60,726 nucleotides of DNA from Gammaproteobacteria bacterium (GCA_020832085.1 JAFIFJ010000037.1:1-60726), one strand, 5' to 3'. Counted from the first letter of the stretch, positions 10,015 to 19,931 are shown. Numbers and translations: made by a program. The notes: generated by a model from the sequence alone, not told the origin.

Positions 10015-10755
10015 ATGCGCACCCCGCGGCTGCTGCTGGCGGGCAGAACCCTGCAAGCCGGCCCCTGCGAGTTCGACGGCGATGCCGTGCATCATCTTGC
10101 CCGCGTGCTGCGGCGCCGACCTGGCGATGCGGTGATTCTCTGCGACGGCGCCGGGAGTGCCTTCGAAGGTGTGATCGAGATGCTGGACGGCAAGCGCTGC
10201 CGGGTGCTTTTGGAGCGGCCCTGCGATGCTGCCGAGTCGCCGCTGCAACTGCGCCTGGGCCTGGCGCTGCTGCGCGGTGAGCGCATGGACTATGCGCTGC
10301 AGAAAACCTGCGAGCTCGGCGTCAGCCACATCGATCTTCTGATCACCGAGCGGGTCGAGGTGCGCCTGGACGGCAAGCGCCTCACCAATCGCATGCAGCA
10401 CTTCGAAGGTGTACTCGCCCATGCCCTGCAGCAGTCCGGAAGAACGAGACTGCCTCGGCTTGCGGCACCGCAGCGGCTCGCGGACTGGCTCGCTGGCCTG
10501 CAGGCCAGCGTGTCACAGCAGGAACGTCGGCTGATCCTGGACCCGGAAGGTGAAGCGCTGCAGAGGGGTGGTCCGGCCGATGGCTTCATCTTGGCCAGCG
10601 GCCCGGAGGGCGGGTTCGAAGATGGAGAGGTGACCCTGCTCGCCGCCGCCGGATTCGAACGCGTCCGCCTCGGTCCCCGCGTACTGCGAGCTGAGACGGC
10701 ACCGGTGGCCGCCCTGTCGGTGCTGCAGTGGCTGTACGGAGATTTCGCCGGCTGA
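10015..10755 (+). CDS. rsmE: 16S rRNA (uracil1498-N3)-methyltransferase
   Basis: A SPOUT-class methyltransferase that uses SAM to methylate U1498 of 16S rRNA. The 246-residue protein has an N-terminal PUA-like part (HHLARVLRRRPGDAVILCDG) and a C-terminal knotted domain with GPEGGFEDGEVTLLAAAGF and LGPRVLRAETAPVAALSVLQ, the SAM-binding signature. MDYALQKTCELGV is also typical. Position directly after metF is common in gammaproteobacteria. It converges with the Chp operon end at 10860. Confidence 0.95.
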   Translation: MRTPRLLLAGRTLQAGPCEFDGDAVHHLARVLRRRPGDAVILCDGAGSAFEGVIEMLDGKRCRVLLERPCDAAESPLQLRLGLALLRGERMDYALQKTCELGVSHIDLLITERVEVRLDGKRLTNRMQHFEGVLAHALQQSGRTRLPRLAAPQRLADWLAGLQASVSQQERRLILDPEGEALQRGGPADGFILASGPEGGFEDGEVTLLAAAGFERVRLGPRVLRAETAPVAALSVLQWLYGDFAG

Positions 10756-10859
10756 ACGCAATGTCGCGGCGTTGCTGGGGCTGTCGCACGCAAGTGGAAC
10801 GGACGAGCGGTTCATGCTGCGTACGCAGGGCCAGGTCCGGGCTTGCCGACCGGGAGCGG

Positions 10860-11354
10860 TCAGGGCCGCGCGGCGGGACCGTAGAGCCGGTGTTCGAGGA
10901 TCTGGTCTTCGAGGAAGGCAAGGCGGGGAATGATGGCCACGTCCTCGCCCAGGTACACCCGGCCCAGTTCAGCCGCCGAACCCAGAGCGTCGGATTCGGC
11001 ATCCGCGACGGCGTCGAGATCCTCGGCCGCCAGACGCAGCAGCCGTGGCGTGCCACGGGTCAGCATTCCGTAGAAGCCGAATTCCGGAATATCGCGAGTT
11101 CGGTTGATCACCAGAATACCGTCTGCGCTGGTCATCGGCGGCCCGGCACCGTCACCGGAGCGGATGCCCTCGAAACTGATGAGCGGCAGAATCACGCCCC
11201 GCCACATGATCCGTCCCATGCACCAGGGCGGCAGGCCGTCTGTGGTCCGGACGCGCTGACCGCGCATCACCTCGGCTACCGCTACGTTCGGCAGCAGCAG
11301 GCTGCCCCCCGCAATGGGTGCCAGAATGCAGGCGAGTTCGGCATCGTCATTCAT
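10860..11354 (-). CDS. chpC: ChpC-like CheW-domain protein
   Basis: A 164-residue, divergent CheW-like adaptor (LLLPNVAVAEVMRGQRV, WRGVILPLISFE, ADGILVINRT). It is the last gene of the Pil-Chp operon, and its ATG overlaps the chpA stop by four bases. In Pseudomonas, ChpC is a second CheW-like protein thought to couple alternative receptors to ChpA. Assignment rests on position and weak CheW character. In Pseudomonas a chpB methylesterase sits between chpA and chpC; here there is none. Confidence 0.75.
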   Translation of the reverse strand: MNDDAELACILAPIAGGSLLLPNVAVAEVMRGQRVRTTDGLPPWCMGRIMWRGVILPLISFEGIRSGDGAGPPMTSADGILVINRTRDIPEFGFYGMLTRGTPRLLRLAAEDLDAVADAESDALGSAAELGRVYLGEDVAIIPRLAFLEDQILEHRLYGPAARP

Positions 11355-14300
11355 GTGGCGGTGAGTTCTTCGATCGTGGCCAGCAGCTCGGCTTCCTGGA
11401 AGGGCTTGCCGAGGAAGCGATTCACGCCCAGCTCCTCCGCCTTTTCACGATGTTTATCGCCCGTGCGCGAGGTGATCATGATGATCGGCAGGCCCGCCAG
11501 GCGCGCCTCGTTGCGGACGTGACGGGCGACTTCGAAGCCATCCATGCGCGGCATCTCGATGTCCAACAGCATGACGTCGGGCCGCATGTCCTGCAGCACG
11601 CTCACCGCCTCAACGCCGTCTTTGGCCACCGTCACCGCCATGCCCTGCCGCTCGAGGAGGCGGGTGGTGACCTTGCGCACGGTGACCGAATCGTCCACCA
11701 CCAGAACCTGTCTGGGTCGATCCTCCCGTCGCGGCAGCGGTACGCTGCCCTGATCCAGGGAGAACTCCGCGGCACCCCGCAGCAGTGAGGGCAGATCGAG
11801 GATGACCACCACGCGGCCGTCGCCGAGGATGGTGGCCCCGGACACGCCCTGCACGGTCGCAAACTGCGGGCCGAGGTTCTTGACGACGATCTCGCGGCTA
11901 CCCGCGACGCCGTCCACATGCACGGCGCGGCCCTGATCGCCGCTGCGCACCATCAGTACCGGCAATGACTGCACGTCTTCACGCACCGGTGCGGAATGAC
12001 CGAGCCAGGCCCCGAGGTAGGACAAGGCGTAGTGGCGCCCGGCGTAATCGAAGCCGGGAGCGTCTCCCTCATACTGAAGTTTGAGCTGTTGCGGGCTGAC
12101 CCGGACGATGCCCTCGATGGTGTTCAGCGGCAGCGCGTACTCCTCATCGCCGACCACCACCATCAGCGCCCGGTTGATGGACACCGTGAACGGCAGGCGG
12201 ACGGTGAAGCGGGTTCCTTCGCCGAGCACCGAGGCGATGCTGATGCTGCCGCCCATCTGCCGGACTTCGCTGTTGACCACGTCCATGCCGACGCCGCGGC
12301 CGGAAATCTGGGTGACGGCGGAAGCCGTCGAGAAGCCCGGCGCCATGATGAAGCCGAGCAGTTCCTCTTCCGAAGCCTCGGCGTCCGGGTCGAGCAGCCC
12401 TTTCTCGATGGCCTTGCTGCGGACCACGTCGGCGTCGATGCCGCCACCGTCGTCGGAGACTTCCACCAGGATCTCGCCGCCCTCACGGGCCAGACGCAGC
12501 ATGATGGTGCCGGCCGCAGGCTTACCGCGTTCGGCACGACGCTCGGGCGATTCGATGCCGTGGTCCACCGCGTTGCGCAGCATGTGCTCCAGCGGCGGAA
12601 TCATGCGCTCAAGGATGTTGCGGTCGAGTTCGCCCTCGGCGTCACGAACCTCCAGGTTCACCGGCTTCGACAGCTCCCGACCCACCTGGCGGACGATCCG
12701 CTGCAGGCGCGGGAGCAGTCGGGAGAAAGGGACCATGCGCGTGCGCATGAGCCCCTCCTGGAGCTCGGTGTGGATCCGCCCCTGTTGCAGCAACAGCGTT
12801 TCGGTGTCGCGGGCGCGATCCACCAGGGTCTGACGCAGGTCGGTGACGTCCGAGGCGCTCTCCGCCAGGGTCCGTGCGAGCTCCTGGAGCTGGGAATAGC
12901 GGTCCATCTCCAGCGGGTCGAAGTCTTCGTAACCGTCCCGGGCGGTCTGCTCCTGGCGGAACAGCACCTGGGCCTCCGTTTCCAGTTCGAGCCGACGGAC
13001 CTGCTGCCGGATGCGATCGATGGTGGCGGCCATCTCCTCCAGGGCCAGACCGAAGTCCGTCACCTGCTGCTGAATCCGCCCGCGCATGATGCTGCTTTCG
13101 CCCGCCAGGCTGACCAGATCATCGAGCAGCCCGGCGGCCACCCGGATCATTTCCTGAGAGGCTTCCTTCAGCGGCGTTTCGGCAGCGGAACGCTCCGGCT
13201 CTGCCCGTTGGGCTGGAGTCGGTTCTGGTGCGGCCTGCCCAGGTGCGGCCTGCCCAGGTGCGGCCTGCTCAGGTGCGGCCTGCCCAGGTGCTTCCGTCGA
13301 GGGCCATTCCTGCGCGGCCTCAGGTGGCGATTCGAATGCGGCAGGTGGAGGGGCGTCGACTGCCTGCCCCGGATCGAGCCGGCCGACTCGGACCACCAGC
13401 GCGTCCACCGCCTCTTGCATCTGCGCCAGGAAGTCGGCGGCCGGCGTCTGGCCACGAACCGTGGTCAACGTGGTTTCGAGATCATGAGCGGTGTCGCCGA
13501 GGGCGGAGAGGCCGGCCATGCGGGCACCCCCCTTGAGGGTGTGCAGATCCCGCAGCAGGGATTCGAGGTGCAACTCGTTGTCCGGTTCCCGCTGCCAGTC
13601 GCCAAGGGTGGCGTCCAGGCTCTCGGTCAGTTCCTGCGCTTCCTCCTGGAAAAGCGCGAGAATTTCCGGATCCGCTTCCGCGACCCCCGCTTCGGCCGCA
13701 TACGGGGCGATTGCCGGCGCTTCCTGCTGGGTTGGTTCTTCTGCAGCATCCCATTCCGGGACCGACGCAGCCGGCTCGTCCATCTCAGGCTGAGGGGGCG
13801 GTGCCGGGGGCAACAGCTCCTCCGTAGCCAGCCCCTCGAGGTCGAAGTCGGATTCGACGGGTGCCGAGGTGGACGAGGGCAGATCTTCCGTCGCGGCCGT
13901 GGCCCAGTCCTGACCGCCCTCGGGAGCGAGCGGCTCCGTGCTTTGCACGGACGAAGCTGACCCGCTGCCTACCGCTTCGCCGCGCCGCAGACGAGCGATG
14001 CGTCCGATGAGCTCGTCGAGTTCGTCCTGCAGTCGGCCGCGCACCGAAGCATCGTCATCGTCCGCCTCGCCGAGCCAGCTTTCCAGTTCGTGTACCCGGC
14101 TGCCGAGGCCATCGAGGCCCGCCATGCGGGCGCCGCCTTTGAGAGTGTGAAGGGCCCGCATGAGCCCCTCCCGTGCCGCAGCCGAGGGCCACGCGGCCAG
14201 CCCTGTTTCCACATCCTGCAGCAGCTCGTCGGCTTCCTCGAAGAAGATGTCGAGCATCTCCGGATCGAGGTCCAGCGTGCTCGGATCATCCACCAGCGAA

Positions 14301-17300
14301 GCATCCGCCTGGCCCGCCGCTCCCGTGAAGGCTTCGATGTCGGCAACCGCCGCGCGGGCATCGGGAACTTCGAGTCCGGCCGCCAGGGCATCGAGTTGGG
14401 CCAGGAGCTGCTCGTGGCCATGATGGACGGCCTGCTGGGCGTCGTATGCCGGAGTCCCCCGCTTTCCGATGGCGTGGCCGAGCGCGGCAGCCAGGGCTGC
14501 GATGGCACCTTCGCCTACAGCGCGTGCGCGCTGGCTGAGTTCGCTCAACTCCCCGCACAGGGCAACTCGGCTCTGGGTGTCGATGACGCCGGCCGCCCAG
14601 GTATCGATGACAGCGGCACCATCGACGATACGGTCCATGGCATCCGAGCGGAAGACTTCCGCGACCGTGCCACCCGGGGCTGCGCCGCTTTCCCTGGCAG
14701 AGATTTCCGCCATCAGCTCGTCGCTGAGGGCATCCGCTGCATCCACAAAGGCGGCATCGGCATCGGAAAACACCGGTTCCGTGCCCATCTGGAGCAGATA
14801 GGACCGCAGGGCCTCCATGCGCTCGACGCCGCGTTGCAGGACGTTGAGCAGGGCATCGTCTGCGCTGCGCTGGATTTCCAGGTAACCGCGCACGAGATGT
14901 TCCATGCGCGCGGCCACCTCCGAGAGGCCAGGCAGCTCCGCCATGGCCGCACTGCCCTTGAGGGTATGCAGCGCCCGGCGGACGCCATCCACCAGCGGTG
15001 GGCAGATGCCGGTCTGCCTGTGCTCGGCCAGATACGCATGCAGCGTGGCCAGGTGCTCGCCAGCTTCCTGGTCGAAGACTTCGAGCAGTTCCGGCTCGGC
15101 CTCCGAACCTTCGTCAGCCCCGGTCTCCGGCCCTTCGAAGTCCTCATCGAGGATGAAGTCAGACTCCATCACAGGCTTAGAGTCCAACTGCAGCTCATTG
15201 GCTTCGTCGTCTTCGTACTGCAGGTCCTCCTCGCTGCCTCCGGAGGCCAGAATGTCGGCGTTTTCCATCAGGCGCTGAACGTCGGTGTCCTGATCCCGGC
15301 GTTCAGCGAAGGCCTGCCGCAGGGCCGGAACCGCCGCCCGCGCACGGTGCACCAGATCCAGCACCGGCTGGCTCGCCGCGATGGTGCCGTCGATGACCCG
15401 GTTGAGCATGTTCTCCACCGACCAGGCCAGTTCTCCGATGACCGCAGCGCCCACCATGCGCCCACTGCCCTTGAGGGTATGGAAGGCGCGGCGGACATCA
15501 CCGAGGGCATCCCGATCCATGGGATCGCTGCGCAGCGCCGGCAAGCGCTGGTCGAGATGCTCGAGAACCTCGTCCACCTCTTCGAGAAAAATCTCGATGA
15601 TCTCGTCATCGATGAGCGGGTCGTCCTCGTCATCGTCTTCGAAGGCAACCACCGCGGTCTCACCAGGGCTGCTCGTTGCTTCATCCTGCTGACGGGACGT
15701 CGTGGCCCCGTCGTCCGGCGCAGGACCCAGATCAAAGGCATCTTCGGTCGGAGCACTGAATTCTGAGGGGCTGTCGTCGGCCGGAGCGCCACGGGGTGCT
15801 GGCGGTGACTCCTCATCGAACGGCGGCGCCTCGAAACCCTCGTCGACACCAGAGTCGAAGGCCTCGTCCACCGCTGCCGCCAGGTTCGACGCCACTTCCT
15901 CCGAGGGCCCACTTCGGGGCGGCAGCTCCGTCTGCAGTGGCTCGTCAGCGTCCATCGCCGGCGGCGCGTCGAAATCCTGATCACTCTCGAGGTCGAAGTC
16001 CGCTTCGGTCGGCGCAGTCAGCTGCGAAGGCGCGTCATCAGCAGGAGCGCCAAGAAGCGCGTCATCAACGACTTCCTCGGTGGCTTCGTCGGCGGACGCC
16101 GGCTCGAAGTCCACCTCGTCAGTCAGGGCAACCTCCGCGCCGGCCACTTCAGGCTGCGATGCCCCCTCGTCAGCCAGATCAGTTTCGAACGATGTCGACG
16201 GCGGAAACGGCTCGGGCTCTGGATCGACGGATGCGACACCTTCGTCCGCCCCGGTGGTCTCATCGTCGTCCACCCGCATGACCGGCAGTAAGGGCGCAGC
16301 GGTGGCAAGAGCGGACAACGGATAGCCGAGCTCGGTCACGCTCTCGTCGGCAATGTCGAGCAGCTTGGGATCGGGAATGGAGCGATCGGACAGCATCCGC
16401 TCGAGGTAGTAGTCGATGCTGGTCAAGGCGTCCGCAAGGGTGTCGAGACGCTGCCACTCCGGCACCCGCTGGTCGGCGAGAATCTCGTTCTGCAGGTACA
16501 GCCGGCAGCACTCCACCAGATTGCTGGCGCGCTCGAGCGGAATCAGGCCGAGCACACTGCGCACTGCGGCCAGGGTGCCGGCAATGGGGCTCAGGTGCGC
16601 GTGCTCCCACTCTGAACTGACGAAATCGACGATGGACTGCTTCACGCCTTCGAGTGAACTGCGCACTTCCCGAATCACCGCCGTGTGGGCCTCGGACAGG
16701 GAACCGGGTATGAGGTCGCCGTCTTCGCTCGAGATTCCGGCCAGGGCCATCAAGCGGCCGTCCACTTCCAGTACGGCGCTGGCCACGTCCATGACAGCGT
16801 CATCGCTGGCACTGCCTTCGCGCACCAGCGTTGCCACGGCCTCGAGCTGGCTGTTGATCCGCTCCTCGAGTTCATCGAGGCCGACCACGGCCAGGGTGCC
16901 GGCCACCCGCTGCAGGACGTCAGCCAGCCCCGTCAGCTCAGCGGTATCCTTGACGCTGCCGCGCGCGAAGAGATCGAGCTGATCGCGTATCCCTGCCAAC
17001 TCTTCATGGAGGGCTGCCGCGACGGTGGCAATGGTGGCGTCGTCGGCACCGGCGGAGAAATCCTCGGCACCGGAAGCAACAGCGTCTGACCATTGGCTGC
17101 GCAGGGCGATGACCCGTGCAGAGTCCCTATCCGTTGCGGGTTCGAGCCGCTCGCGCAGGGCCTCTGACAGTTCGGCAGGTGCCGGACTCTGCAGAGACTG
17201 TTCCGGCGTCTCGGCCAGTCTGCGAATCTCCGCATCCAACCGCCGCAGCAAAGGCAGCAGCGCCGCGGTATCGCTGCTCGCGTCCTGACGCTCCATGCCG

Positions 17301-17929
17301 GCAGCCGCAAGGGCCCAGAGCCGGGACAAAGGCGAGGTGGGCGTGACGGCTTCGAGCTGCGTGAACAGGCGATCGAAGAAGGCCCACAGCTTTTCTGCGG
17401 GCTGGCTTCTGCGCAGCAGTGCCAGCATGGCCTTCTGGTAGCTAGCCCGCAGTTGCCGCACCTTGTCTGGTCCGTTTGCAGCGATGAACGCCGCCATGGC
17501 TTCCGCATCGACGCCCCTGGCGACCAGCTCTTCGGGGGCTTCACCGCGGGCCACACGCAGGCGATTGAGCAAGGGACGATAGGGGCGCAGTTCGTCCGCC
17601 GCCCCGCGCTGGACCCGGTCGAGATGGGCTGCGAGCTGGAGAATGCCCTCCATGAGGGCTTCCTGAGCGCCCGCCTGGTCCGCCAGGGTGCCGTCCATCA
17701 GTGCCTGGGCGACGGCTTCGAGCTCGGCAGCGAACGCCACCGCTCCGGGGAGCTCGACCATCTGCAGGGTGCCGTGAACCTGATGCAGGCGACTCAAGCA
17801 CTGGCGAGCCTGAGTGGCATCGCGTCCCGCCTCGACATAGGCCTCGAGGGCTTCCTGGGCCTGCTTCAGGGTCGTGTCGATTTCGTCCCTGACCCAGTCC
17901 AGGGCCATGAAACTGCGGCTATCACTCAT
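11351..17929 (-). CDS. chpA: ChpA/PilL hybrid chemosensory histidine kinase
   Basis: A 2192-residue CheA-like kinase, the core of the type IV pilus chemosensory system. Four canonical Hpt domains carry HTLKG at His817, His988, His1261 and His1463. Degenerate Hpt-like segments precede them, including HGTLQMV at residue 52 and HLSPIAGTL near 450. Then come the dimerisation region, HATPase (N box LRNAVDHG with Asn1786, DDGGGI, GRGVGMD), a CheW-like domain (about 1895-2050), and a C-terminal receiver with phospho-acceptor Asp2123 in MLLDIEMPRMDG. The acidic linkers repeat an APTEADFDL-like motif, and a 15-base tandem array at 13228-13287 codes for AAPGQ/AAPEQ. The Pseudomonas protein has more Hpt-type domains (including Ser and Thr variants). 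The phosphorelay targets are PilG and PilH upstream. Confidence 0.96.
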   Translation of the reverse strand: MSDSRSFMALDWVRDEIDTTLKQAQEALEAYVEAGRDATQARQCLSRLHQVHGTLQMVELPGAVAFAAELEAVAQALMDGTLADQAGAQEALMEGILQLAAHLDRVQRGAADELRPYRPLLNRLRVARGEAPEELVARGVDAEAMAAFIAANGPDKVRQLRASYQKAMLALLRRSQPAEKLWAFFDRLFTQLEAVTPTSPLSRLWALAAAGMERQDASSDTAALLPLLRRLDAEIRRLAETPEQSLQSPAPAELSEALRERLEPATDRDSARVIALRSQWSDAVASGAEDFSAGADDATIATVAAALHEELAGIRDQLDLFARGSVKDTAELTGLADVLQRVAGTLAVVGLDELEERINSQLEAVATLVREGSASDDAVMDVASAVLEVDGRLMALAGISSEDGDLIPGSLSEAHTAVIREVRSSLEGVKQSIVDFVSSEWEHAHLSPIAGTLAAVRSVLGLIPLERASNLVECCRLYLQNEILADQRVPEWQRLDTLADALTSIDYYLERMLSDRSIPDPKLLDIADESVTELGYPLSALATAAPLLPVMRVDDDETTGADEGVASVDPEPEPFPPSTSFETDLADEGASQPEVAGAEVALTDEVDFEPASADEATEEVVDDALLGAPADDAPSQLTAPTEADFDLESDQDFDAPPAMDADEPLQTELPPRSGPSEEVASNLAAAVDEAFDSGVDEGFEAPPFDEESPPAPRGAPADDSPSEFSAPTEDAFDLGPAPDDGATTSRQQDEATSSPGETAVVAFEDDDEDDPLIDDEIIEIFLEEVDEVLEHLDQRLPALRSDPMDRDALGDVRRAFHTLKGSGRMVGAAVIGELAWSVENMLNRVIDGTIAASQPVLDLVHRARAAVPALRQAFAERRDQDTDVQRLMENADILASGGSEEDLQYEDDEANELQLDSKPVMESDFILDEDFEGPETGADEGSEAEPELLEVFDQEAGEHLATLHAYLAEHRQTGICPPLVDGVRRALHTLKGSAAMAELPGLSEVAARMEHLVRGYLEIQRSADDALLNVLQRGVERMEALRSYLLQMGTEPVFSDADAAFVDAADALSDELMAEISARESGAAPGGTVAEVFRSDAMDRIVDGAAVIDTWAAGVIDTQSRVALCGELSELSQRARAVGEGAIAALAAALGHAIGKRGTPAYDAQQAVHHGHEQLLAQLDALAAGLEVPDARAAVADIEAFTGAAGQADASLVDDPSTLDLDPEMLDIFFEEADELLQDVETGLAAWPSAAAREGLMRALHTLKGGARMAGLDGLGSRVHELESWLGEADDDDASVRGRLQDELDELIGRIARLRRGEAVGSGSASSVQSTEPLAPEGGQDWATAATEDLPSSTSAPVESDFDLEGLATEELLPPAPPPQPEMDEPAASVPEWDAAEEPTQQEAPAIAPYAAEAGVAEADPEILALFQEEAQELTESLDATLGDWQREPDNELHLESLLRDLHTLKGGARMAGLSALGDTAHDLETTLTTVRGQTPAADFLAQMQEAVDALVVRVGRLDPGQAVDAPPPAAFESPPEAAQEWPSTEAPGQAAPEQAAPGQAAPGQAAPEPTPAQRAEPERSAAETPLKEASQEMIRVAAGLLDDLVSLAGESSIMRGRIQQQVTDFGLALEEMAATIDRIRQQVRRLELETEAQVLFRQEQTARDGYEDFDPLEMDRYSQLQELARTLAESASDVTDLRQTLVDRARDTETLLLQQGRIHTELQEGLMRTRMVPFSRLLPRLQRIVRQVGRELSKPVNLEVRDAEGELDRNILERMIPPLEHMLRNAVDHGIESPERRAERGKPAAGTIMLRLAREGGEILVEVSDDGGGIDADVVRSKAIEKGLLDPDAEASEEELLGFIMAPGFSTASAVTQISGRGVGMDVVNSEVRQMGGSISIASVLGEGTRFTVRLPFTVSINRALMVVVGDEEYALPLNTIEGIVRVSPQQLKLQYEGDAPGFDYAGRHYALSYLGAWLGHSAPVREDVQSLPVLMVRSGDQGRAVHVDGVAGSREIVVKNLGPQFATVQGVSGATILGDGRVVVILDLPSLLRGAAEFSLDQGSVPLPRREDRPRQVLVVDDSVTVRKVTTRLLERQGMAVTVAKDGVEAVSVLQDMRPDVMLLDIEMPRMDGFEVARHVRNEARLAGLPIIMITSRTGDKHREKAEELGVNRFLGKPFQEAELLATIEELTAT
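13228..13287 (-). repeat. 15-base tandem repeat inside chpA
   Basis: Four copies of a 15-base unit (plus-strand form GTGCGGCCTGCCCAG, one with C to T) encode a run of APGQA/APEQA pentapeptides in the linker between the last Hpt domain and the kinase core. Because 15 is a multiple of three, copy-number change would lengthen or shorten the linker without breaking the frame. Confidence 0.85.
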
Positions 17930-17968
17930 GGCTCATGCCAGCCCTGGTCCATGCCATCCCATGCCGTC

Positions 17969-19300
17969 TCAGGCGCCCGATGCGGCGCCGGTGATCCGGG
18001 CTCCGCCGCCTTTGGAGTCGTGCACCGCCCGCGGCGTGATGGGCAGCTCTGCACTCAGCTCCGGCTGCCGTTCCGGCAGCTTGAAGCCTTCCACTGAACG
18101 GCGCATCTGCGAGGCCATGTTCGCCAGTTCGCCGATGGAGCGCGCCGTCGCCTCCGAGCTCGCGGAGGTGGTGGACGTGATTTCCTGAATGACCGTCATG
18201 GTGTTGGAAATCTGACCGGCGGTGGCGGCCTGCTGACGCGCCGTGTCGGAGATGTTCTGAATCAGTTCGGCGAGGCTCTGGGAAACACCTTCGATCTCCT
18301 CCAGCGCCACGCCCGCATCCTGGGCCAGCCGCGCCCCTTCCACCACCTCCGTGGTGGTCTGCTCCATGGAGATGACCGCCTCGTTGGTGTCGGTCTGGAT
18401 CGCCTTCACCAGCGCACCAATCTGCTTGGTGGCCGCGGAGGCCCGCTCGGCCAGCCGCTGCACTTCGTCCGCCACCACCGCGAAGCCCCGGCCCGCATCT
18501 CCGGCCATGGAGGCCTGGATCGCGGCATTCAATGACAGAATGTTGGTCTGGTCGGCGATGTCGTTGATCAGCGATACGATGTCACCGATCTCCTGGGAAC
18601 TCTCGCCGAGACGCTTGATTCGCTTCGAGGTTTCCTGGATCTGGCCGCGGATGCGATCCATGCCGCCGATGGTGTTGCGCACCACCACGCCGCCCTTGCC
18701 GGCAATCTCCACCGCCCGCTCGGCAACCGTAGCGGATTCAGCAGCGTTGGTGGACACCTCGTCGATGGAGCTGGCCATCTGGTTCACCGCCTCGGTGGCG
18801 GCATCGATTTCGCGGGCCTGATTGTCTGCCGCCTGGGCCAGACTGCGAGCCGTGGACTGGGTTTCGTCGGCGGCGGAGGCCACCTGGACGGAGATACGGT
18901 TGATGTTCGCCACCAGTCCGCGCATCTGGTCGATGGCGAAGTTGATGGAATCGGCAATGGCGCCAGTGAAGTTCTCGGTCACGGACGCATGAACGCGCAG
19001 ATCGCCGTCAGCGAGGTCCGCCAGTTCATCGAGCAGGGTGAGAATGGCCTGCTGGTTCTGGGCATTCTGCCGTGCCTGCACGTTGAGCCGGTTCTGGGCG
19101 TCGCGAATGATCATCCAGGCCATGAGAATGACCAGGACCATGCCGATCATGGCGATGAGCAGCCCGGGATTGGAAAGCACGGAACCCTGGACGACGAAGG
19201 CCCATCCCAGCGCTGCAGCCGTTGCGGTGATGAACACCACCAGCAAGGTCGGCAACAGGACGTTCCCACGCTGCCGCCTGTGACCACTGCGTTCTTTCAT
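17969..19300 (-). CDS. pilJ: PilJ-type methyl-accepting protein lacking the periplasmic domain
   Basis: This is the chemoreceptor of the type IV pilus Chp system. The 443-residue protein has two membrane segments (about 14-37 and 46-66) joined by roughly eight residues, then a HAMP-like stretch (DGDLRVHASVTENFTGAIADS). A normal MCP signalling domain follows, with the hairpin tip IADQTNILSLNAAIQASMAG and ADEVQRLAERASAATKQI. Pseudomonas PilJ is about 680 residues and has a large periplasmic sensor between its membrane segments; that part is absent. Gene order (pilI upstream, chpA 39 bases downstream) fixes its identity. It may sense through the membrane, cytoplasm or partner proteins; this is inference. 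Confidence 0.9.
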   Translation of the reverse strand: MKERSGHRRQRGNVLLPTLLVVFITATAAALGWAFVVQGSVLSNPGLLIAMIGMVLVILMAWMIIRDAQNRLNVQARQNAQNQQAILTLLDELADLADGDLRVHASVTENFTGAIADSINFAIDQMRGLVANINRISVQVASAADETQSTARSLAQAADNQAREIDAATEAVNQMASSIDEVSTNAAESATVAERAVEIAGKGGVVVRNTIGGMDRIRGQIQETSKRIKRLGESSQEIGDIVSLINDIADQTNILSLNAAIQASMAGDAGRGFAVVADEVQRLAERASAATKQIGALVKAIQTDTNEAVISMEQTTTEVVEGARLAQDAGVALEEIEGVSQSLAELIQNISDTARQQAATAGQISNTMTVIQEITSTTSASSEATARSIGELANMASQMRRSVEGFKLPERQPELSAELPITPRAVHDSKGGGARITGAASGA

Positions 19301-19334
19301 GTCTGCCGCTCCCCTATTGCCGTCTGGGCTGCCA

Positions 19335-19904
19335 TCAGGCGCTTCTCCTCAAGGACACGCCGACTTCGAAAAACTTGGGCTCCCGAACCAGAGCCCGGAC
19401 TTCCATCACCCACCACTGGCGGGCGCTCTGGCGGTAGCTGCCGCGTATGAATCTGGCCAGCCCCGGCTCTACCTTTTCGTCGACGCCGACTTCCGCCTCC
19501 TGCGGTTCGAACTGCAACATGCCGAAGGACTGCTCCACCAGCAGTCCGCAGTACAAATCCCCGTCTTCCACCACCAGCGTTCGCCACTCGGAGCGCCCGG
19601 TCGTGTTCTCGAGCCCCAGATAGGTGCACAGGTCCACCACCGGCAACAGCCTGCCCCGCACGTTGGCCACGCCGAGCACCCAGTCTTCGACGCCCGGGAT
19701 CGGCGTCAGCCGCGGCGGCGCCAGCACTTCGAGCACCTGCCCGAGTTCCGAAACCAGGCGATTGCCGCCGACGTTGAAACCGAGCCCACGCCAGGGCTCC
19801 ACCATGGCCTGTCGAGCCGGCAAAGGCAGCGCAAAAGCGGCGGCGCTGCGGGCCACCTGCCGCAGCAGGGCCATGCCCTCTGAACGGCTGCCGTCATCCG
19901 GCAT
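19335..19904 (-). CDS. pilI: PilI, CheW-like coupling protein
   Basis: A CheW-domain adaptor of 189 residues linking PilJ to ChpA. The core reads WRGLGFNVGGNRLVSELGQV, GVEDWVLGVANVRGRLLPVVDL and VEQSFGM, which are typical CheW features. ATG 19904 is preferred because AGGA lies 7 bases upstream; in-frame ATG 19910 and TTG 19928 are alternatives. It sits between pilH and pilJ as in Pseudomonas and Xanthomonas. Confidence 0.92.
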   Translation of the reverse strand: MPDDGSRSEGMALLRQVARSAAAFALPLPARQAMVEPWRGLGFNVGGNRLVSELGQVLEVLAPPRLTPIPGVEDWVLGVANVRGRLLPVVDLCTYLGLENTTGRSEWRTLVVEDGDLYCGLLVEQSFGMLQFEPQEAEVGVDEKVEPGLARFIRGSYRQSARQWWVMEVRALVREPKFFEVGVSLRRSA

Positions 19905-19931
19905 CGTCATGTCCTGTGCTGCCGGCAAGCC

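Noticed and set aside
11996-13960. Long plus-strand open frame opposite chpA
   Set aside because: Antisense to the kinase and Hpt regions of ChpA, no recognisable domain.
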